Positions 8,515-18,002 of a DNA stretch of 64,000 nt are shown here, piece after piece. Positions within the stretch are counted from its first letter, which is position 1. Each line of letters begins with the position of its first letter. The position numbers and the translations under genes are program-made. This stretch comes from Anaerolineae bacterium (GTDB taxonomy: Bacteria > Chloroflexota > Anaerolineae > Aggregatilineales > Phototrophicaceae): the NCBI GenBank assembly GCA_022820665.1, contig JAJEFB010000014.1, positions 62,001-126,000 on the forward strand, written 5' to 3'. The notes beneath the pieces are model-generated. The model did not search any database. It was given only the letters and a program-made list of their open reading frames with translations, and was not told where the DNA came from.

Positions 8515-11313
8515 TTATTCCTGGTTGCCGCCCTTTCCTGCGAAAAACACTGCCCACCCCTCTTCCCCCAGTCTCGGTACGCGATAGAGCACAAACCTGT
8601 CCTCGGGATGATATGACTGCACAGTCGTAGCGCGACCCTGAGGGAACCACTCGCGCAAGCGCTGCCAGGCCTGCTCATCAGCAGGATTGAAAAGGAACAG
8701 GAGGTCCCTGTTCGGGTCCAGACGGAATTCCCCCTTTCGCCCCAGGGCGCTTCGAAGTATTTGCGGCAAGTTCTCCAGCGGGTACATATCGTTGGGCCAC
8801 AAGGGATAACCGGCTTCAATGCCCAGCGCCCGGTAGTCCCACCAGTAAGGAAAACCCAGGGACCAGACGTTTCCAATCGCGCCGTCGCTGCTTGCGAAGC
8901 CTTGAACGATTCTACCGGCCTCGCTGTGCGGAAACGACGGACCCAAATACGCGTTCGCATAACGATCGAAATAGGTCCCGCTGTTTTGCTGGTTCGCGAC
9001 CAAGACTATGCCGACTCCAAAGATAATCGCGACTATCATCCCTTTGCCGCCTTTAATCAACCATTTGAGGCGAACCGCCATCATCGCTACAGGCAAGGCG
9101 GCGAACAGGTAGACGACCGGTACAGTACCCAATGCGCGCGAGTTGCTGGGATTCGCTTCCGGGTGCGCCAGCGACAGGGCGCTTGGCATTAACATGACAA
9201 GAACCACCACAGGCATGAACCAAACGACCGGGTCGCGCGATTTGATCATTCTCGCTGACCAGGCAGCAGCTCCCAATACCAAGAAAGCCCCGGTCAAGCT
9301 GTCCATGACTGGATGTTCCGGAGCCCCGTTGAACCAGCCTATGTCGCCCTTCCAGTTGTACATGAGCAGCGCATCACGGATATTGCGCATGAGAAAGGGC
9401 ACATTGCTGCGCAATGCCTCCAGGGCATCATCTACGGTCGCATATGCCAGGTGATCTCCCAATAGTCGCGTTGAGGTTCGCATCCAGAAGGAATTGGGGA
9501 ATTCTAGCCAGAAATGCAGCATCGGCAGAAAAACCATGAGCGATACAAAAACTAGGATCGCGAGATGAACCAGGTAGAGTAGCTTCTGTCGCCAACTGAC
9601 GCCTCGCATCCAGATGGCAAGAAATACGCCGATGACAATCAGAACCGGCAGCATGCGTACCGCCTGGTACGTATATAGCCCGAATCCAAGGATCAGAGCC
9701 GCCTTGACGTAATCGCTTCGCCTGTTGTATCTCATTGCGCGGGCGAGATATACGAGCAGCAGCGCGGTCACTGCAGGCGTTAGTGGAATGCGCAAACCCT
9801 GGCGACTGACGATGACGTGCCAATAACTTGACGCGACCAGCGCCATCAACAAAAGAGCGACCGCTTTCTTGAATCCGGGACGGTCGCCGCCGATAAGCTC
9901 CATGCCCATCCAAAACAGCAGCGGCAAGGTGAGTACGCTTTCCACGACGGCGAGGAACTTGAGCGTATAGAAGTCGAATCCCAGCCCAGGCGCCGTGGAC
10001 AGCATCGACAGCAAATACATTTGTACCGGTTCCCGTCCTCCGTTGTTGGGGAAGAAGATTTGGTAGTCGCCGGTAGCGACGCGATATGCGTCCTGGATTT
10101 TCTCCACATGATCGCTGGTCATCTCGCGCGGGACGCTATCCAATCGCGTGAAGCGGAAGCTTATCCCCAGAACCATGATCAAAACGAAGGCGACGATGAT
10201 CCAGCGATTTCCACGCCAATCAATGCGCCGGAAGCAATCAATCCTTGCCGTGATCCAATCAAAAGCGTTCCAATCTGCCGGCGCGAAGACCATTGCCCAG
10301 GCAATTGAGGAAACGATCCACAACCCGATGAAAGGGGGTTCAATTCGATTGCCACTGGTATTCATCCATAGAACAACGCTTGCAAGCGCCGAGAAAACCG
10401 CGAGGCTGATCCGGCGGTTGCTGATATGATCCCGCCAAAAAGGAAACGCTGTTGAGCTTGGGAGGGCGCTAATTGCGCTAATTGCGCTGATTGAATGGGA
10501 CAAGCCCGATCTTTCGCCCTTCGCTACCGCCGTTTTGGACAAACGGGCTTTGATCCGCCAGACGACAAAATCCAACAGATGCCAGAGTATTAGACCGGCG
10601 ATCAGTCGACCTGCGGCGGTCAGCAGGAACTCAAAAGACTGTTCCTTTGGGGCTACCATGGAATCCGAAATTGCATGCAAGGAAGTCAGCCATATCGCTA
10701 CCGGGACTATGCGAGCCGCCCAACGAATACGGTCCATAGGACCCATCTGCTGCCACCATCTTCGCAATTGCTCGTAATTCCCAATGACTTCGCCGATCAA
10801 CCAGATAAGGAATCCAATCCAGAGAAATGGCGCGCCAACCTCCAGCGTGTTTTCGGGGCTGCGGCTGCTCCCATCCGGACCCAGCAGCGCATTCGTGCCA
10901 ATGACCGCGCTAACAATTGCCAGGCTAAAGAACAGCAGTTGAAGATTCTGCGCCTGGCGCAGCGCGCCGGCAATTCGTGGGATCGAGAGACCTGTGGCCT
11001 CCTGTTGCCTGGTATTAACATCGCCAGCCGGAATCTCGGGAGCGAGAACGGACTCCGCGCCCGCAATAGCCATTCTCGCGCGCCGCCAAGTGACAAGTGG
11101 CGATCGCATAAACCGCCCGAAAAGGTCGGCGAGTGTCAGGTCTTCAATTTGAGTTTCGGCGACCTCTGCCGCCAGATTTGGGGATTCGCGTTTATATTCC
11201 TCCGCGGATGACCAGCGTTGCGCCGCGTCACTGTCTGGTTCAGTCTTGTCGTTTTCGTCAAGACGCGGCGTAGCCTTGTCCTCTGGAAACATACGACCGT
11301 CCCTTTGCGCCAT
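8515..11313 (-). CDS. GT39-like (ArnT/PMT type) membrane glycosyltransferase
   Basis: 932 residues. A charged cytoplasmic N-terminus (1-115, rich in E, D and R) precedes a set of membrane helices, so the catalytic module sits unusually far into the chain. The likely first outer loop carries SVPREMTSDHVEKIQDA (around residue 400), with acidic and histidine residues in the place of the GT-C catalytic and metal site. It is followed by NNGGREPVQMYLL and by SRQGLRIPLTPAVTAL and GLYTYQAVRMLPV, a pattern I associate with Chloroflexota family 39 enzymes. The C-terminus is a small soluble domain. Expected role: transfer of a sugar from a polyprenyl-phosphate donor on the outer face of the membrane; acceptor unknown. 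It probably belongs with the DUF2298 genes downstream. A 9-bp tandem repeat lies inside it. Confidence 0.8.
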   Translation of the reverse strand: MAQRDGRMFPEDKATPRLDENDKTEPDSDAAQRWSSAEEYKRESPNLAAEVAETQIEDLTLADLFGRFMRSPLVTWRRARMAIAGAESVLAPEIPAGDVNTRQQEATGLSIPRIAGALRQAQNLQLLFFSLAIVSAVIGTNALLGPDGSSRSPENTLEVGAPFLWIGFLIWLIGEVIGNYEQLRRWWQQMGPMDRIRWAARIVPVAIWLTSLHAISDSMVAPKEQSFEFLLTAAGRLIAGLILWHLLDFVVWRIKARLSKTAVAKGERSGLSHSISAISAISALPSSTAFPFWRDHISNRRISLAVFSALASVVLWMNTSGNRIEPPFIGLWIVSSIAWAMVFAPADWNAFDWITARIDCFRRIDWRGNRWIIVAFVLIMVLGISFRFTRLDSVPREMTSDHVEKIQDAYRVATGDYQIFFPNNGGREPVQMYLLSMLSTAPGLGFDFYTLKFLAVVESVLTLPLLFWMGMELIGGDRPGFKKAVALLLMALVASSYWHVIVSRQGLRIPLTPAVTALLLVYLARAMRYNRRSDYVKAALILGFGLYTYQAVRMLPVLIVIGVFLAIWMRGVSWRQKLLYLVHLAILVFVSLMVFLPMLHFWLEFPNSFWMRTSTRLLGDHLAYATVDDALEALRSNVPFLMRNIRDALLMYNWKGDIGWFNGAPEHPVMDSLTGAFLVLGAAAWSARMIKSRDPVVWFMPVVVLVMLMPSALSLAHPEANPSNSRALGTVPVVYLFAALPVAMMAVRLKWLIKGGKGMIVAIIFGVGIVLVANQQNSGTYFDRYANAYLGPSFPHSEAGRIVQGFASSDGAIGNVWSLGFPYWWDYRALGIEAGYPLWPNDMYPLENLPQILRSALGRKGEFRLDPNRDLLFLFNPADEQAWQRLREWFPQGRATTVQSYHPEDRFVLYRVPRLGEEGWAVFFAGKGGNQE
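10466..10492 (+). repeat. Three tandem 9-bp units inside a coding region
   Basis: GCGCTAATT occurs twice and GCGCTGATT once, head to tail. The unit is three codons, so on the minus strand it encodes a repeated Ile-Ser-Ala tripeptide in the glycosyltransferase, and slippage would add or drop tripeptides without a frameshift. Confidence 0.8.
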
Positions 11314-11320
11314 TCACATC

Positions 11321-11409
11321 TATTTTAACAAACCACGTCGCTCATGCGACGAGAAGGCTTATTATTTTGTGTGAGCGCGGCAAACTTTTTCGCTGCCGCC
11401 GAGCGGCTC
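11321..11409 (+). repeat. Interspersed hairpin repeat, copy 1 (tail type A)
   Basis: Starts with the T-run TATTTTAA, followed by the hairpin CGTCGC-TCAT-GCGACG (11336-11351), GAGAAGGCTTATTATTTTG, GTGAGCGCGGC and the tail CGCTGCCGCCGAGCGGCT. It fills the gap between the GT39-like gene and the GT4 gene, both on the minus strand. See the findings for the family. Confidence 0.85.
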
Positions 11410-11456
11410 TAAGCTTAGTATCAAGCGAAAAGCGCTGCAAACGGGGGAATCCGAAA

Positions 11457-12632
11457 TTATTTGCGCGCGTGCTCCAACAAAACAGATTCGAATCGATCAA
11501 AGGTGTTTTTCAAGGAAAAGCGCTTGGCAACGAAGTCTTTGGGTTTGATATATTTCTCACGGTTATCCAGAACTTCCAGCGTGGTCCTACCAATTGACTC
11601 CCAGTCGCCGGATTTGGCCAGTTTCCCCATGCCGGTTACTTGAACCGGTACGCGGCCGCCATAGACGTCTGTCATGACGACCGGCGTTCCACAAAGCATG
11701 GATTCACCCAGAACTGCCGGAAAACAATCGTTGTTGCTCGGCAAGACCAGCACATCGCAAGCCGCGTAAAAGTTGGCCATTTGCCGCTTGTCGCGGATCA
11801 GGCCCAGAAATATAAGTTGCGACTTGTACTTTTCGACCAGCTCCTTCTGAAGGTTCCAGGTATTCTCGTAGTTGAGGTTGTACTCGCCGGCAAAGATGAT
11901 TCGAGTCTTTGGATATTTTTGGTTTATGACGTCCAGCGCTTTTATGAGCAGATCGGGCCTTTTTTCATGGGCGAAGCGCCCTGCGAATCCAATCAGCGGC
12001 CCATCCTCACATTGCCATTTGTTTCTGAGTTTTGCGGCGTTTTCCAGGTTGGGATCGTGAATTGAAATAGGTGGGTAAACCACTGCCAGCTTGTCGCGGA
12101 ACGGACGGAGATAGTAGGAATTCTCGGCATAATCGTCGCTGAAGCCTATGATACATGGGGCGCGCCTGGCCATAAAGGCGTACATGGCGTACATCATCTT
12201 CACGATCGCCTTGTTCAACAATCCCTCCGGTAGAAATAAATCCCCATGGTGCGTCGGGATGACCTTCAAGCCCGCCAATCCCGCTAAAACACTGACTAGC
12301 GCGGTTTCAAGCATCGGCGTGTGTATGCTGACGATGTCATGCTGGCGCATTAGGCGAAGCAGATGCCAGGGATAGCTTGGCAATATCATGCCCCGGCTCA
12401 ACCGCACGGGCGCCCAGACTCTAACGATGCGCACGCCGTTATGCGTCTCCGGATGCTTTGGCAGTTCTTTGTCGTGCCTGGAAGCGAGTACCGTCACTTG
12501 ATGGCCCCGCCGCACCAATTCCTCAGCGAACATCTGCACGTAATACGTAAGGCCGGTGGGGTGGGGATAGTAGTAAAGAAGCGTGATTAGAACTTTCAGC
12601 TTGCGGCTGTTTTCAGCTTGTCCAGAATTCAT
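11457..12632 (-). CDS. GT4-type glycosyltransferase (GT-B fold)
   Basis: 391 residues and soluble. The N-terminal acceptor domain begins LKVLITLLYYYPHPTGLTYYVQ, the usual first strand and glycine loop of GT4 enzymes, followed by AEELVRRGHQVTVLAS. The C-terminal nucleotide-sugar domain has LIGFAGRFAHEKRPDLLIKA (basic donor-binding segment), YAACDVLVLPS and then DCFPAVLGESMLCGTPVV. The first glutamate of the common E-x7-E motif is replaced by aspartate, as in some relatives. Expected to add a sugar from a nucleotide-sugar to a lipid-linked or capsule acceptor on the cytoplasmic side, feeding the GT-C enzymes in this locus. The donor cannot be read from the sequence. Confidence 0.85.
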   Translation of the reverse strand: MNSGQAENSRKLKVLITLLYYYPHPTGLTYYVQMFAEELVRRGHQVTVLASRHDKELPKHPETHNGVRIVRVWAPVRLSRGMILPSYPWHLLRLMRQHDIVSIHTPMLETALVSVLAGLAGLKVIPTHHGDLFLPEGLLNKAIVKMMYAMYAFMARRAPCIIGFSDDYAENSYYLRPFRDKLAVVYPPISIHDPNLENAAKLRNKWQCEDGPLIGFAGRFAHEKRPDLLIKALDVINQKYPKTRIIFAGEYNLNYENTWNLQKELVEKYKSQLIFLGLIRDKRQMANFYAACDVLVLPSNNDCFPAVLGESMLCGTPVVMTDVYGGRVPVQVTGMGKLAKSGDWESIGRTTLEVLDNREKYIKPKDFVAKRFSLKNTFDRFESVLLEHARK

Positions 12633-12641
12633 TGATCAATC

Positions 12642-13760
12642 TTACGTGGATGCTTGATCCAAAGATTGGACATGAGAACGCAACTGCGTCAGCGAGACAC
12701 CCTCGAATATCAAGCCAACACCGCCGGTCACGATGTAGACCAGAATGTTCTGGGCGTGCACGGCAAGGGCGAAGGCGGTAATCTTGTCCAGTTCCTTATG
12801 CCCTAATAATGTAAATGCTACAACTATGGAGAATTCATACGCGCCTAGATTACCTGGAACTAACGGAATCGCAATAGCAAATGAAGCCGAAGCGATGGAA
12901 AACATAATTGCCACCCAATCGCCCTGATCAAAAAAGGCTAGCATCAATACATAATTCGTGATCACTGAAAGTAACCAACTGATCGCCGTCCAGATGAGCG
13001 CGCGCGCTAAAGGAGCGAAATCTAGCAAGGGTTGCAGACCGTCGAGAAACTCGCGAGCAAGTATCTCCGGCTTTAATCCCTCGGGCAAAGGCAGCGCATT
13101 GGAGACGCGTCCAATCGACTTATCGGTAAGTCCGCGCCAACGAGCCATTGCCAGGAGCGCGACGAATCCGCTTACGGAAAATATCGCTCCCAGCATTGCT
13201 AGATGCCGCAGCTCGGCGCTCACCGGCGCGACGGCCGTGGCGATCATCGCCAACAGCGCGACTCCCAATACATCCAGCAGCCTCTCGACCAAGATGGTGC
13301 TGCCTGTATGCATGAAGGGAATTTGCTTGTTGGCGCGCGTTGTCAAGAACAGGCGAGCAACTTCGCCGATTCGCAGTGGAATGACGCCGTTTACCAAGTA
13401 TGCGATATTCATGATATTGAAGGCGCGATGCAATGGCAGTTGACCACCCAGCAAACCACCCCAGCGCAATGCCCTGGTAAACAGTCCCACCATGAAAAAC
13501 AAGAGGCTGGCCACAAGAAAACGATAGTCCGCGCTCAACAGGGTCGACAAAAGCGCTTCAAGATCTACGCGGCTAACCAGCAGCGCTGCAATAGCGAAAC
13601 CCGCAACAGTGCCGGCAAGTGTCCTTCTATGTAGTCGCAAATCCCTCTCCGAACGGTGATGTCGATTGGAAACAAACGCGCTATTGACAACCGCGCGGCC
13701 AATTCGTCCCAATATGCTCAGCGGCATTACTATATCACGGCGACTTGACGCTTGGAGCAT
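12642..13760 (-). CDS. AglD/MprF-type integral membrane protein (LPG_synthase_TM, UPF0104)
   Basis: 372 residues with about eight membrane helices. Family-typical pieces are LRWGGLLGGQLPLHRAFNIMNIAYLVNGVIPLRIGEVARLFL and the late LVPGNLGAYEFSIVVAF (quoted as separate motifs: RIGEVARLF and PGNLGAYE). The family includes the transmembrane part of lysylphosphatidylglycerol synthase and archaeal AglD, and often accompanies glycosyltransferases. Two starts are possible: ATG 13760 or ATG 13727. The -35 box of the divergent tRNA-Gly promoter lies at 13745-13750, inside the first codons of the longer form, so 13727 is the simpler choice. It lies 9 bp from the downstream GT4 gene, which suggests an operon. 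Confidence 0.8.
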   Translation of the reverse strand: MLQASSRRDIVMPLSILGRIGRAVVNSAFVSNRHHRSERDLRLHRRTLAGTVAGFAIAALLVSRVDLEALLSTLLSADYRFLVASLLFFMVGLFTRALRWGGLLGGQLPLHRAFNIMNIAYLVNGVIPLRIGEVARLFLTTRANKQIPFMHTGSTILVERLLDVLGVALLAMIATAVAPVSAELRHLAMLGAIFSVSGFVALLAMARWRGLTDKSIGRVSNALPLPEGLKPEILAREFLDGLQPLLDFAPLARALIWTAISWLLSVITNYVLMLAFFDQGDWVAIMFSIASASFAIAIPLVPGNLGAYEFSIVVAFTLLGHKELDKITAFALAVHAQNILVYIVTGGVGLIFEGVSLTQLRSHVQSLDQAST

Positions 13761-13773
13761 GATTTTCTATAAT
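13745..13773 (+). promoter_or_regulatory. Sigma70-type promoter of tRNA-Gly
   Basis: TTGACG (13745-13750), 17-bp spacer, TATAAT (13768-13773). The predicted transcription start falls about 5 nt before the tRNA. Confidence 0.8.
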
Positions 13774-13784
13774 ATTGACAGTTT

Positions 13785-13857
13785 GCGGGTGTAGCTCAGT
13801 TGGTAGAGCGCCTGCTTCCCAAGCAGAAGGTCACGGGTTCGAGTCCCGTTACCCGCT
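13785..13857 (+). tRNA. tRNA-Gly, anticodon CCC
   Basis: 73 nt. The acceptor stem GCGGGTG pairs with TACCCGC (last pair G-T). The D arm is TAGCTCAGTTGGTAGAGC, the anticodon loop TTCCCAA gives anticodon CCC, and the T arm is ACGGGTTCGAGTCCCGT. The top pair of the anticodon stem is a C-A mismatch. CCA is not encoded (TTGT follows). A terminator hairpin follows within 15 nt, so it is a single-tRNA transcription unit. Confidence 0.95.
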
Positions 13858-13870
13858 TGTCATGTTCGTG

Positions 13871-13894
13871 CCCACCGAAGGGTGGGTGTTTTCT
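13871..13894 (+). terminator. Rho-independent terminator after tRNA-Gly
   Basis: Stem CCCACC-GAAG-GGTGGG followed by TGTTTTCTT. Confidence 0.8.
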
Positions 13895-14019
13895 TGCCCG
13901 AAGAGCATTGACCCTTGGCTCTTGCGCATTTAGAATTATCGGGCTATTGACCCGACAACGATCGGCAACTTGACCGAGGATTGCGCCTCGGGTTTAGGGA
14001 ACTGAAGGAGAACTTTATT

Positions 14020-14664
14020 ATGGCGGAATTTGAACTGGCTGCCGAAGTCCGGAATGCGCACGGCAAGCGAAACCGCGAGTTGCGCAGGCAAGGATTTGTC
14101 CCCGGCATCGTTTACGGACCCAGCAATGATCCGATTAGCGTGCAGTTCCCGTATCGCGCAATTGAGGTGACCTTGATGAACGCGGGCGGGACCAATCTGA
14201 TCGATATTGTCGTCGATGGCAAGGCATATCCATCGCTTGCGCGCGAAGTGCAGCGGGATGTGGTTCGGGGCGACATCTTGCATGTGGACTTCCTGGCGGT
14301 CGACTCCTCCCAGCGGATCCGCGTGGAGGTGCCGATTATCATGGAAGGGCGCAGCCCGGTCGTTGCGACTCGCGAGGGGATTCTGATCACGGGCAGGAGC
14401 GCGCTGACCTTGGAAGTTTATCCGGATGACATTCGCGACCGTATCGTCATAGACCTGTCACATTTGACCGAACTCGGCTCGGAGGTGCTGGTAGGCGACC
14501 TGGAATTCGGTGAAAATGTGACCGTACACAGCGATCCAAATGAGATGCTCGCCAAGATTGTGCAGCCGGCCGCAGCCCGCGCCGAATTGGAACTGGATGA
14601 ACTTGAAGGCGAAGAGGGCGAAGAAACAGACGAAGATTCCGCAGAAGAAGACGAAGAAGAGTAA
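14020..14664 (+). CDS. rplY: 50S ribosomal protein L25, long CTC/TL5 form
   Basis: 214 residues. The start is ATG 14020, with GAAGGAG 8 nt upstream and the conserved opening MAEFELAAEVRNAHGKRNRELRRQGFVPGIVYG. The N-terminal L25 domain (1-95) binds 5S rRNA. The second beta domain (about 100-185, beginning with VPIIMEGRSPV) makes this the CTC/TL5 form rather than the short E. coli form. The C-terminus is a strongly acidic tail of about 26 residues (runs of E and D), common in this form. A strong terminator follows. It is an isolated gene between tRNA-Gly and gyrA. Confidence 0.93.
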   Translation: MAEFELAAEVRNAHGKRNRELRRQGFVPGIVYGPSNDPISVQFPYRAIEVTLMNAGGTNLIDIVVDGKAYPSLAREVQRDVVRGDILHVDFLAVDSSQRIRVEVPIIMEGRSPVVATREGILITGRSALTLEVYPDDIRDRIVIDLSHLTELGSEVLVGDLEFGENVTVHSDPNEMLAKIVQPAAARAELELDELEGEEGEETDEDSAEEDEEE

Positions 14665-14696
14665 TCCGCAAGGGACTCAACAAGCGAAATTCCAAG

Positions 14697-14726
14697 AGGC
14701 GGTGTCATATTGGCGCCGCCTTTTTT
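14697..14726 (+). terminator. Terminator of rplY
   Basis: AGGCGG and CCGCC flank a short loop and are followed by six T. The T-run merges with the start of repeat copy 2. Confidence 0.75.
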
Positions 14727-14815
14727 GATAAGTCACGTCGCTCATGCGACGAGAAGGCTTATTACTCTGCGTGAGCGCGTCAGTTCTTCCCACTGCCGTT
14801 CTGTCCCGAGCGGTT
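14721..14815 (+). repeat. Interspersed hairpin repeat, copy 2, overlapping the gyrA 3' end
   Basis: T-run, hairpin CGTCGC-TCAT-GCGACG (14736-14751), GAGAAGGCTTATTACTCTG, CGTGAGCGCG and a degenerate tail ending CCCGAGCGGTTC. The tail covers the last dozen codons and the stop of gyrA on the opposite strand. Confidence 0.82.
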
Positions 14816-17362
14816 CTCGTCACCAGCGGACAGCAGAGCGTCGGGTTCGTCTTCATCATCGTCTCGCATGATGGCGATGCCAGCGACCGCGTCATTTTCT
14901 TCCAGCTTCATCAAGATTACGCCCTGCGTGTTGCGTCCGGTTTCTCGAATCTCCGACAGGCGAGTCTGTATAACTTTTCCCCCCTTCGAGATCAAGACAA
15001 TATCATCCTCTGGGCGAATGCAGCGCATGGCCACCACCGGTCCCGTGCGCTCATTTCGCTTCAATGTCCGCACGCCCAATCCATATCGATGCTGTGGCTT
15101 GTAATATACTTGGTCTTCGGCGCCCTCGCTGCCATCATCACTAGATATCAGCGTGCGTTTGCCGTAACCATTTTCCGTGACGATGAGCAGATGGCTGTGT
15201 TCGCCCGTCAAGACATCCATGCCGGCGATCTCGTCGTCATCCCGCAAGCGCATCCCGATTACGCCCTGCGCTTGACGGCCCATGACGCGCACTTCCTCCG
15301 CTTTGAAACGAATGCACTGACCATTGACCGACGCCATGACAATATCATGATCGCCCTTGGACCACTTCACGGATCGCAAGCTGTCACCGTCGTTAAACTG
15401 AATCGCCATCAAGCCGCTTGGGCGGATATAGCTGAATTCGCTGAATGCCACTTGCTTCACGCGGCCCTTGCTGGTCGCCAGCACAAAGTACCCTTCCTCA
15501 AGCTCGAGGACATCGTCGGCTACGGCAAGTACGACGGAGACCTTCTCATCTCCTTCCAGTGGCAAGATGCTTTGGATGAGCAGACCGCGCCTTTCTCTTA
15601 AGGTCTCTGGTATGTCGTAGGCTCTGCGAGAGTAAACCTTGCCCTTGTTGCTGAAGAACAAGATCATATCGTGGCTGTGCGCGAAGAATACGTCCTTTAA
15701 CGTATCATTGTCTTTGATCGCCATGCCGCGCATGCCTTTGCCGCCGCGCCGCTGTGAACGATAGTGACGAGCCGCAACTCTTTTTATGTATCCTTGTTCC
15801 GTCAGCGAAATCACCACATTTTCCCGGCGATAAAGATCCCCTTCTTCGAGGTCGACTATGCCATGCATAACCGCGGATTTACGTGCGTCGCCGTATTTCT
15901 CGGCGATTTCGGCAACGTCTTCGCGAATCAGCCCCAGGATTTTCTGTGGCGAGCTTAGCAGATCTTCAAGATATTCGATACGCGCCCGAACCGTGTCATA
16001 TTCATCCTGCAGCTTTTGCCTTTCCAAAGCAGCCAGACGCCTCAACTGCATGTCGAGTATGGCATTGGCTTGGATCTCGTCCAATTCCAAATTCGCCATC
16101 AATTGTTCTCGGGCGCCATTGACGTCGGGAGAATTGCGGATCATTTGAATGACCTGGTCGATGTTCGACACTGCCTTAAGCAGACCGGTCAATACGTGCG
16201 CTCGCGCCCGCTGTCGCTCCAAATCATATTCAGAGCGCCGCACAATCACGTCATAACGATGCTCAATATAAATCCGTAACGCGCGTTTGAGGGGCAAGGT
16301 GCGTGGTTCGCCGTTGACCAGCGCCAGCATTTGAATGCTATAGACACTTTGTAATTGCGTGTATTTGTAAAGTTGATTGATAACTCGCTGTGGTTGCGCG
16401 TGGCTCTTTAGTTCGACAACAAGGCGCAGACCTTGACGGTCGGATTCGTCGCGCAAGTCGCGAATCGCTTCGATACGGCTCTCGCGCACCAGAGCGACGA
16501 TCCGTTCAATGATGGCCGACTTGCTCACCTGGTAAGGAATGGACGTGAAGACGAGATTCTTGCCTTCCCCGGGACCCTCTTCAATATCGACGGTGGACCG
16601 CACCGCGACGCGCCCCTTGCCCGTGGCGTATGCCTCTCTCAGATCTTCGCCAATGACGATCGTGGCGCCGGTAGGGAAGTCCGGACCCTTGATGAATTGC
16701 ATGAGATCGTCGACTGTGACGTCGGCAGCGTCGTCGTAGTTGTCAATCAAATAGGTGATGGCGCTTGCCAACTCCCGCAGATTATGCGGCGGGATGTTGG
16801 TCGCCATGCCCACTGCGATGCCGCTGGTGCCATTGAGCAGCAGGTTGGGCAAGCGCGCGGGAAGAACCGTCGGTTCCGCTTGCGTGCCGTCGTAATTCTC
16901 CGCGAATTCGACAGTGTCCATGTTGATGTCTGTCAACATTTCGCCGGCGATATTAGCCATGCGCGCCTCGGTATAGCGCATCGCCGCGGGCTTGTCTCCG
17001 TCCTGGCTGCCAAAATTGCCTTGGCCGTCAACCAGCGGGTAGCGCAGCGAGAAATCTTGGGCCATGCGGGCCATGGCGTCGTAAACCGCCTGGTCGCCGT
17101 GCGGGTGATACTTGCCCAGTACTTCGCCAACGAGTCGGGCGCTCTTTTTGTATGCCGTGCCGGGACGCAGACCCATATCGTACATGGCATAAAGTATGCG
17201 CCGATGTACGGGCTTTAGCCCGTCTCGGGCGTCGGGAAGCGCGCGCGCCACGATCACGCTCATGGCATAGTTGAGATAACTGCCGCGCATCTCTTCGTTG
17301 ATCGTGATCGTGCGAATGTTTCCCGCGTTGTCTTCTGGCAAATCCGAGTCGATTATGTCCAT
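14780..17362 (-). CDS. gyrA: DNA gyrase subunit A
   Basis: 860 residues, full length. The catalytic tyrosine is Tyr130 in [10 protein letters not shown]. The helix that binds cleaved DNA reads [12 protein letters not shown], so the position equivalent to E. coli Ser83 is Gln91, while the acidic residue equivalent to Asp87 (Asp95) is kept. The GyrA box is present as [11 protein letters not shown], which marks it as gyrase rather than topoisomerase IV. The six-bladed C-terminal pinwheel is followed by a short acidic, polar tail whose last residues are encoded by repeat copy 2. gyrB is not in the window. A likely promoter lies about 310 bp upstream, so repeat copy 3 would be in the leader. Confidence 0.96.
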   Translation of the reverse strand: MDIIDSDLPEDNAGNIRTITINEEMRGSYLNYAMSVIVARALPDARDGLKPVHRRILYAMYDMGLRPGTAYKKSARLVGEVLGKYHPHGDQAVYDAMARMAQDFSLRYPLVDGQGNFGSQDGDKPAAMRYTEARMANIAGEMLTDINMDTVEFAENYDGTQAEPTVLPARLPNLLLNGTSGIAVGMATNIPPHNLRELASAITYLIDNYDDAADVTVDDLMQFIKGPDFPTGATIVIGEDLREAYATGKGRVAVRSTVDIEEGPGEGKNLVFTSIPYQVSKSAIIERIVALVRESRIEAIRDLRDESDRQGLRLVVELKSHAQPQRVINQLYKYTQLQSVYSIQMLALVNGEPRTLPLKRALRIYIEHRYDVIVRRSEYDLERQRARAHVLTGLLKAVSNIDQVIQMIRNSPDVNGAREQLMANLELDEIQANAILDMQLRRLAALERQKLQDEYDTVRARIEYLEDLLSSPQKILGLIREDVAEIAEKYGDARKSAVMHGIVDLEEGDLYRRENVVISLTEQGYIKRVAARHYRSQRRGGKGMRGMAIKDNDTLKDVFFAHSHDMILFFSNKGKVYSRRAYDIPETLRERRGLLIQSILPLEGDEKVSVVLAVADDVLELEEGYFVLATSKGRVKQVAFSEFSYIRPSGLMAIQFNDGDSLRSVKWSKGDHDIVMASVNGQCIRFKAEEVRVMGRQAQGVIGMRLRDDDEIAGMDVLTGEHSHLLIVTENGYGKRTLISSDDGSEGAEDQVYYKPQHRYGLGVRTLKRNERTGPVVAMRCIRPEDDIVLISKGGKVIQTRLSEIRETGRNTQGVILMKLEENDAVAGIAIMRDDDEDEPDALLSAGDENRSGQNGSGKN

Positions 17363-17434
17363 ATCATGTGGCTAAACCAGATATCTGATTTGCGCATGGC
17401 TCCTTTCGCGGCCGACGAAATATCCTTGGCGACT

Positions 17435-17531
17435 CTTTTTTAATAAATCGCGTCGCTCATGCGACGAGAAAGTTTATTATTTTATGTGAACGCGGCATTC
17501 CTGTGGACCATTCGCTGCCGCCGCGCGGCTT
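17435..17531 (+). repeat. Interspersed hairpin repeat, copy 3 (tail type A)
   Basis: T-run and TAATAAATCG, hairpin CGTCGC-TCAT-GCGACG (17451-17466), GAGAAAGTTTATTATTTT, then ATGTGAACGCGGCATTCCTG and the tail CGCTGCCGCCGCGCGGCT. It lies upstream of gyrA and is oriented against it. Confidence 0.85.
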
Positions 17532-17679
17532 ATACGACATCACTCGCGCCCTGGAAACGACTACCCGCCTTGGACCGGATAGCGCCAGACCAGCAAAATC
17601 AGTCGCTATAGACGATCGGCAAAGCCGGTTCCCCACAGGTATTTGTGACACCGTTGCGCCAACGCCATTATTGATATGT

Positions 17680-17688
17680 ATTATAGCA
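17680..17688 (-). promoter_or_regulatory. Extended -10 promoter, probably for gyrA
   Basis: On the minus strand the sequence reads TGCTATAAT, a perfect extended -10. The -35 region is poor, as is usual with extended -10 promoters. Confidence 0.5.
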
Positions 17689-17973
17689 TGTTTGCGCCAG
17701 CATACTACTTGCGCGCGAGGCTAAACAGGACATTCGCTTCAAAATCAGTTTGTGAAGATCGCCACATAAATTGTCCAAATTGTAGCCCGAATTCTGGCTA
17801 GGAACGGTTGGATAAGCACACGGAATCTGATTCCAAAAAATCCTCGCTGTCGCTTGCCAGCATGAAGTAACACGGATTTGTCTTTCTTGGCAGAAATAGC
17901 TGACTTATTTGCGTACTTTGTTACTTGCAAAGCGGCTATTTCGAAAAACCTAATAATTTGCGCCAAACTTCGC

Positions 17974-18002
17974 TTGCATTAGCTAAACGAAAGGGCTAGA
18001 AT
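17974..18002 (+). promoter_or_regulatory. Weak promoter candidate for the 157-residue membrane protein
   Basis: TTGCAT, 17-bp spacer, TAGAAT. The -35 is only half conserved. It would give a leader of about 105 nt ending in the GAGGAGG site before ATG 18112. Confidence 0.35.

Noticed and set aside
11367..11597. Plus-strand open frame beginning MCERGKLFRC
   Set aside because: Its start is made by repeat copy 1 and the rest is antisense to the GT4 gene. The same peptide start appears at repeat copy 4, so it belongs to the repeat, not to a gene.
14744..17218. Long open frames on the plus strand opposite gyrA
   Set aside because: gyrA is unmistakable on the minus strand. The opposite frames are by-products of its codon use and have no protein features.
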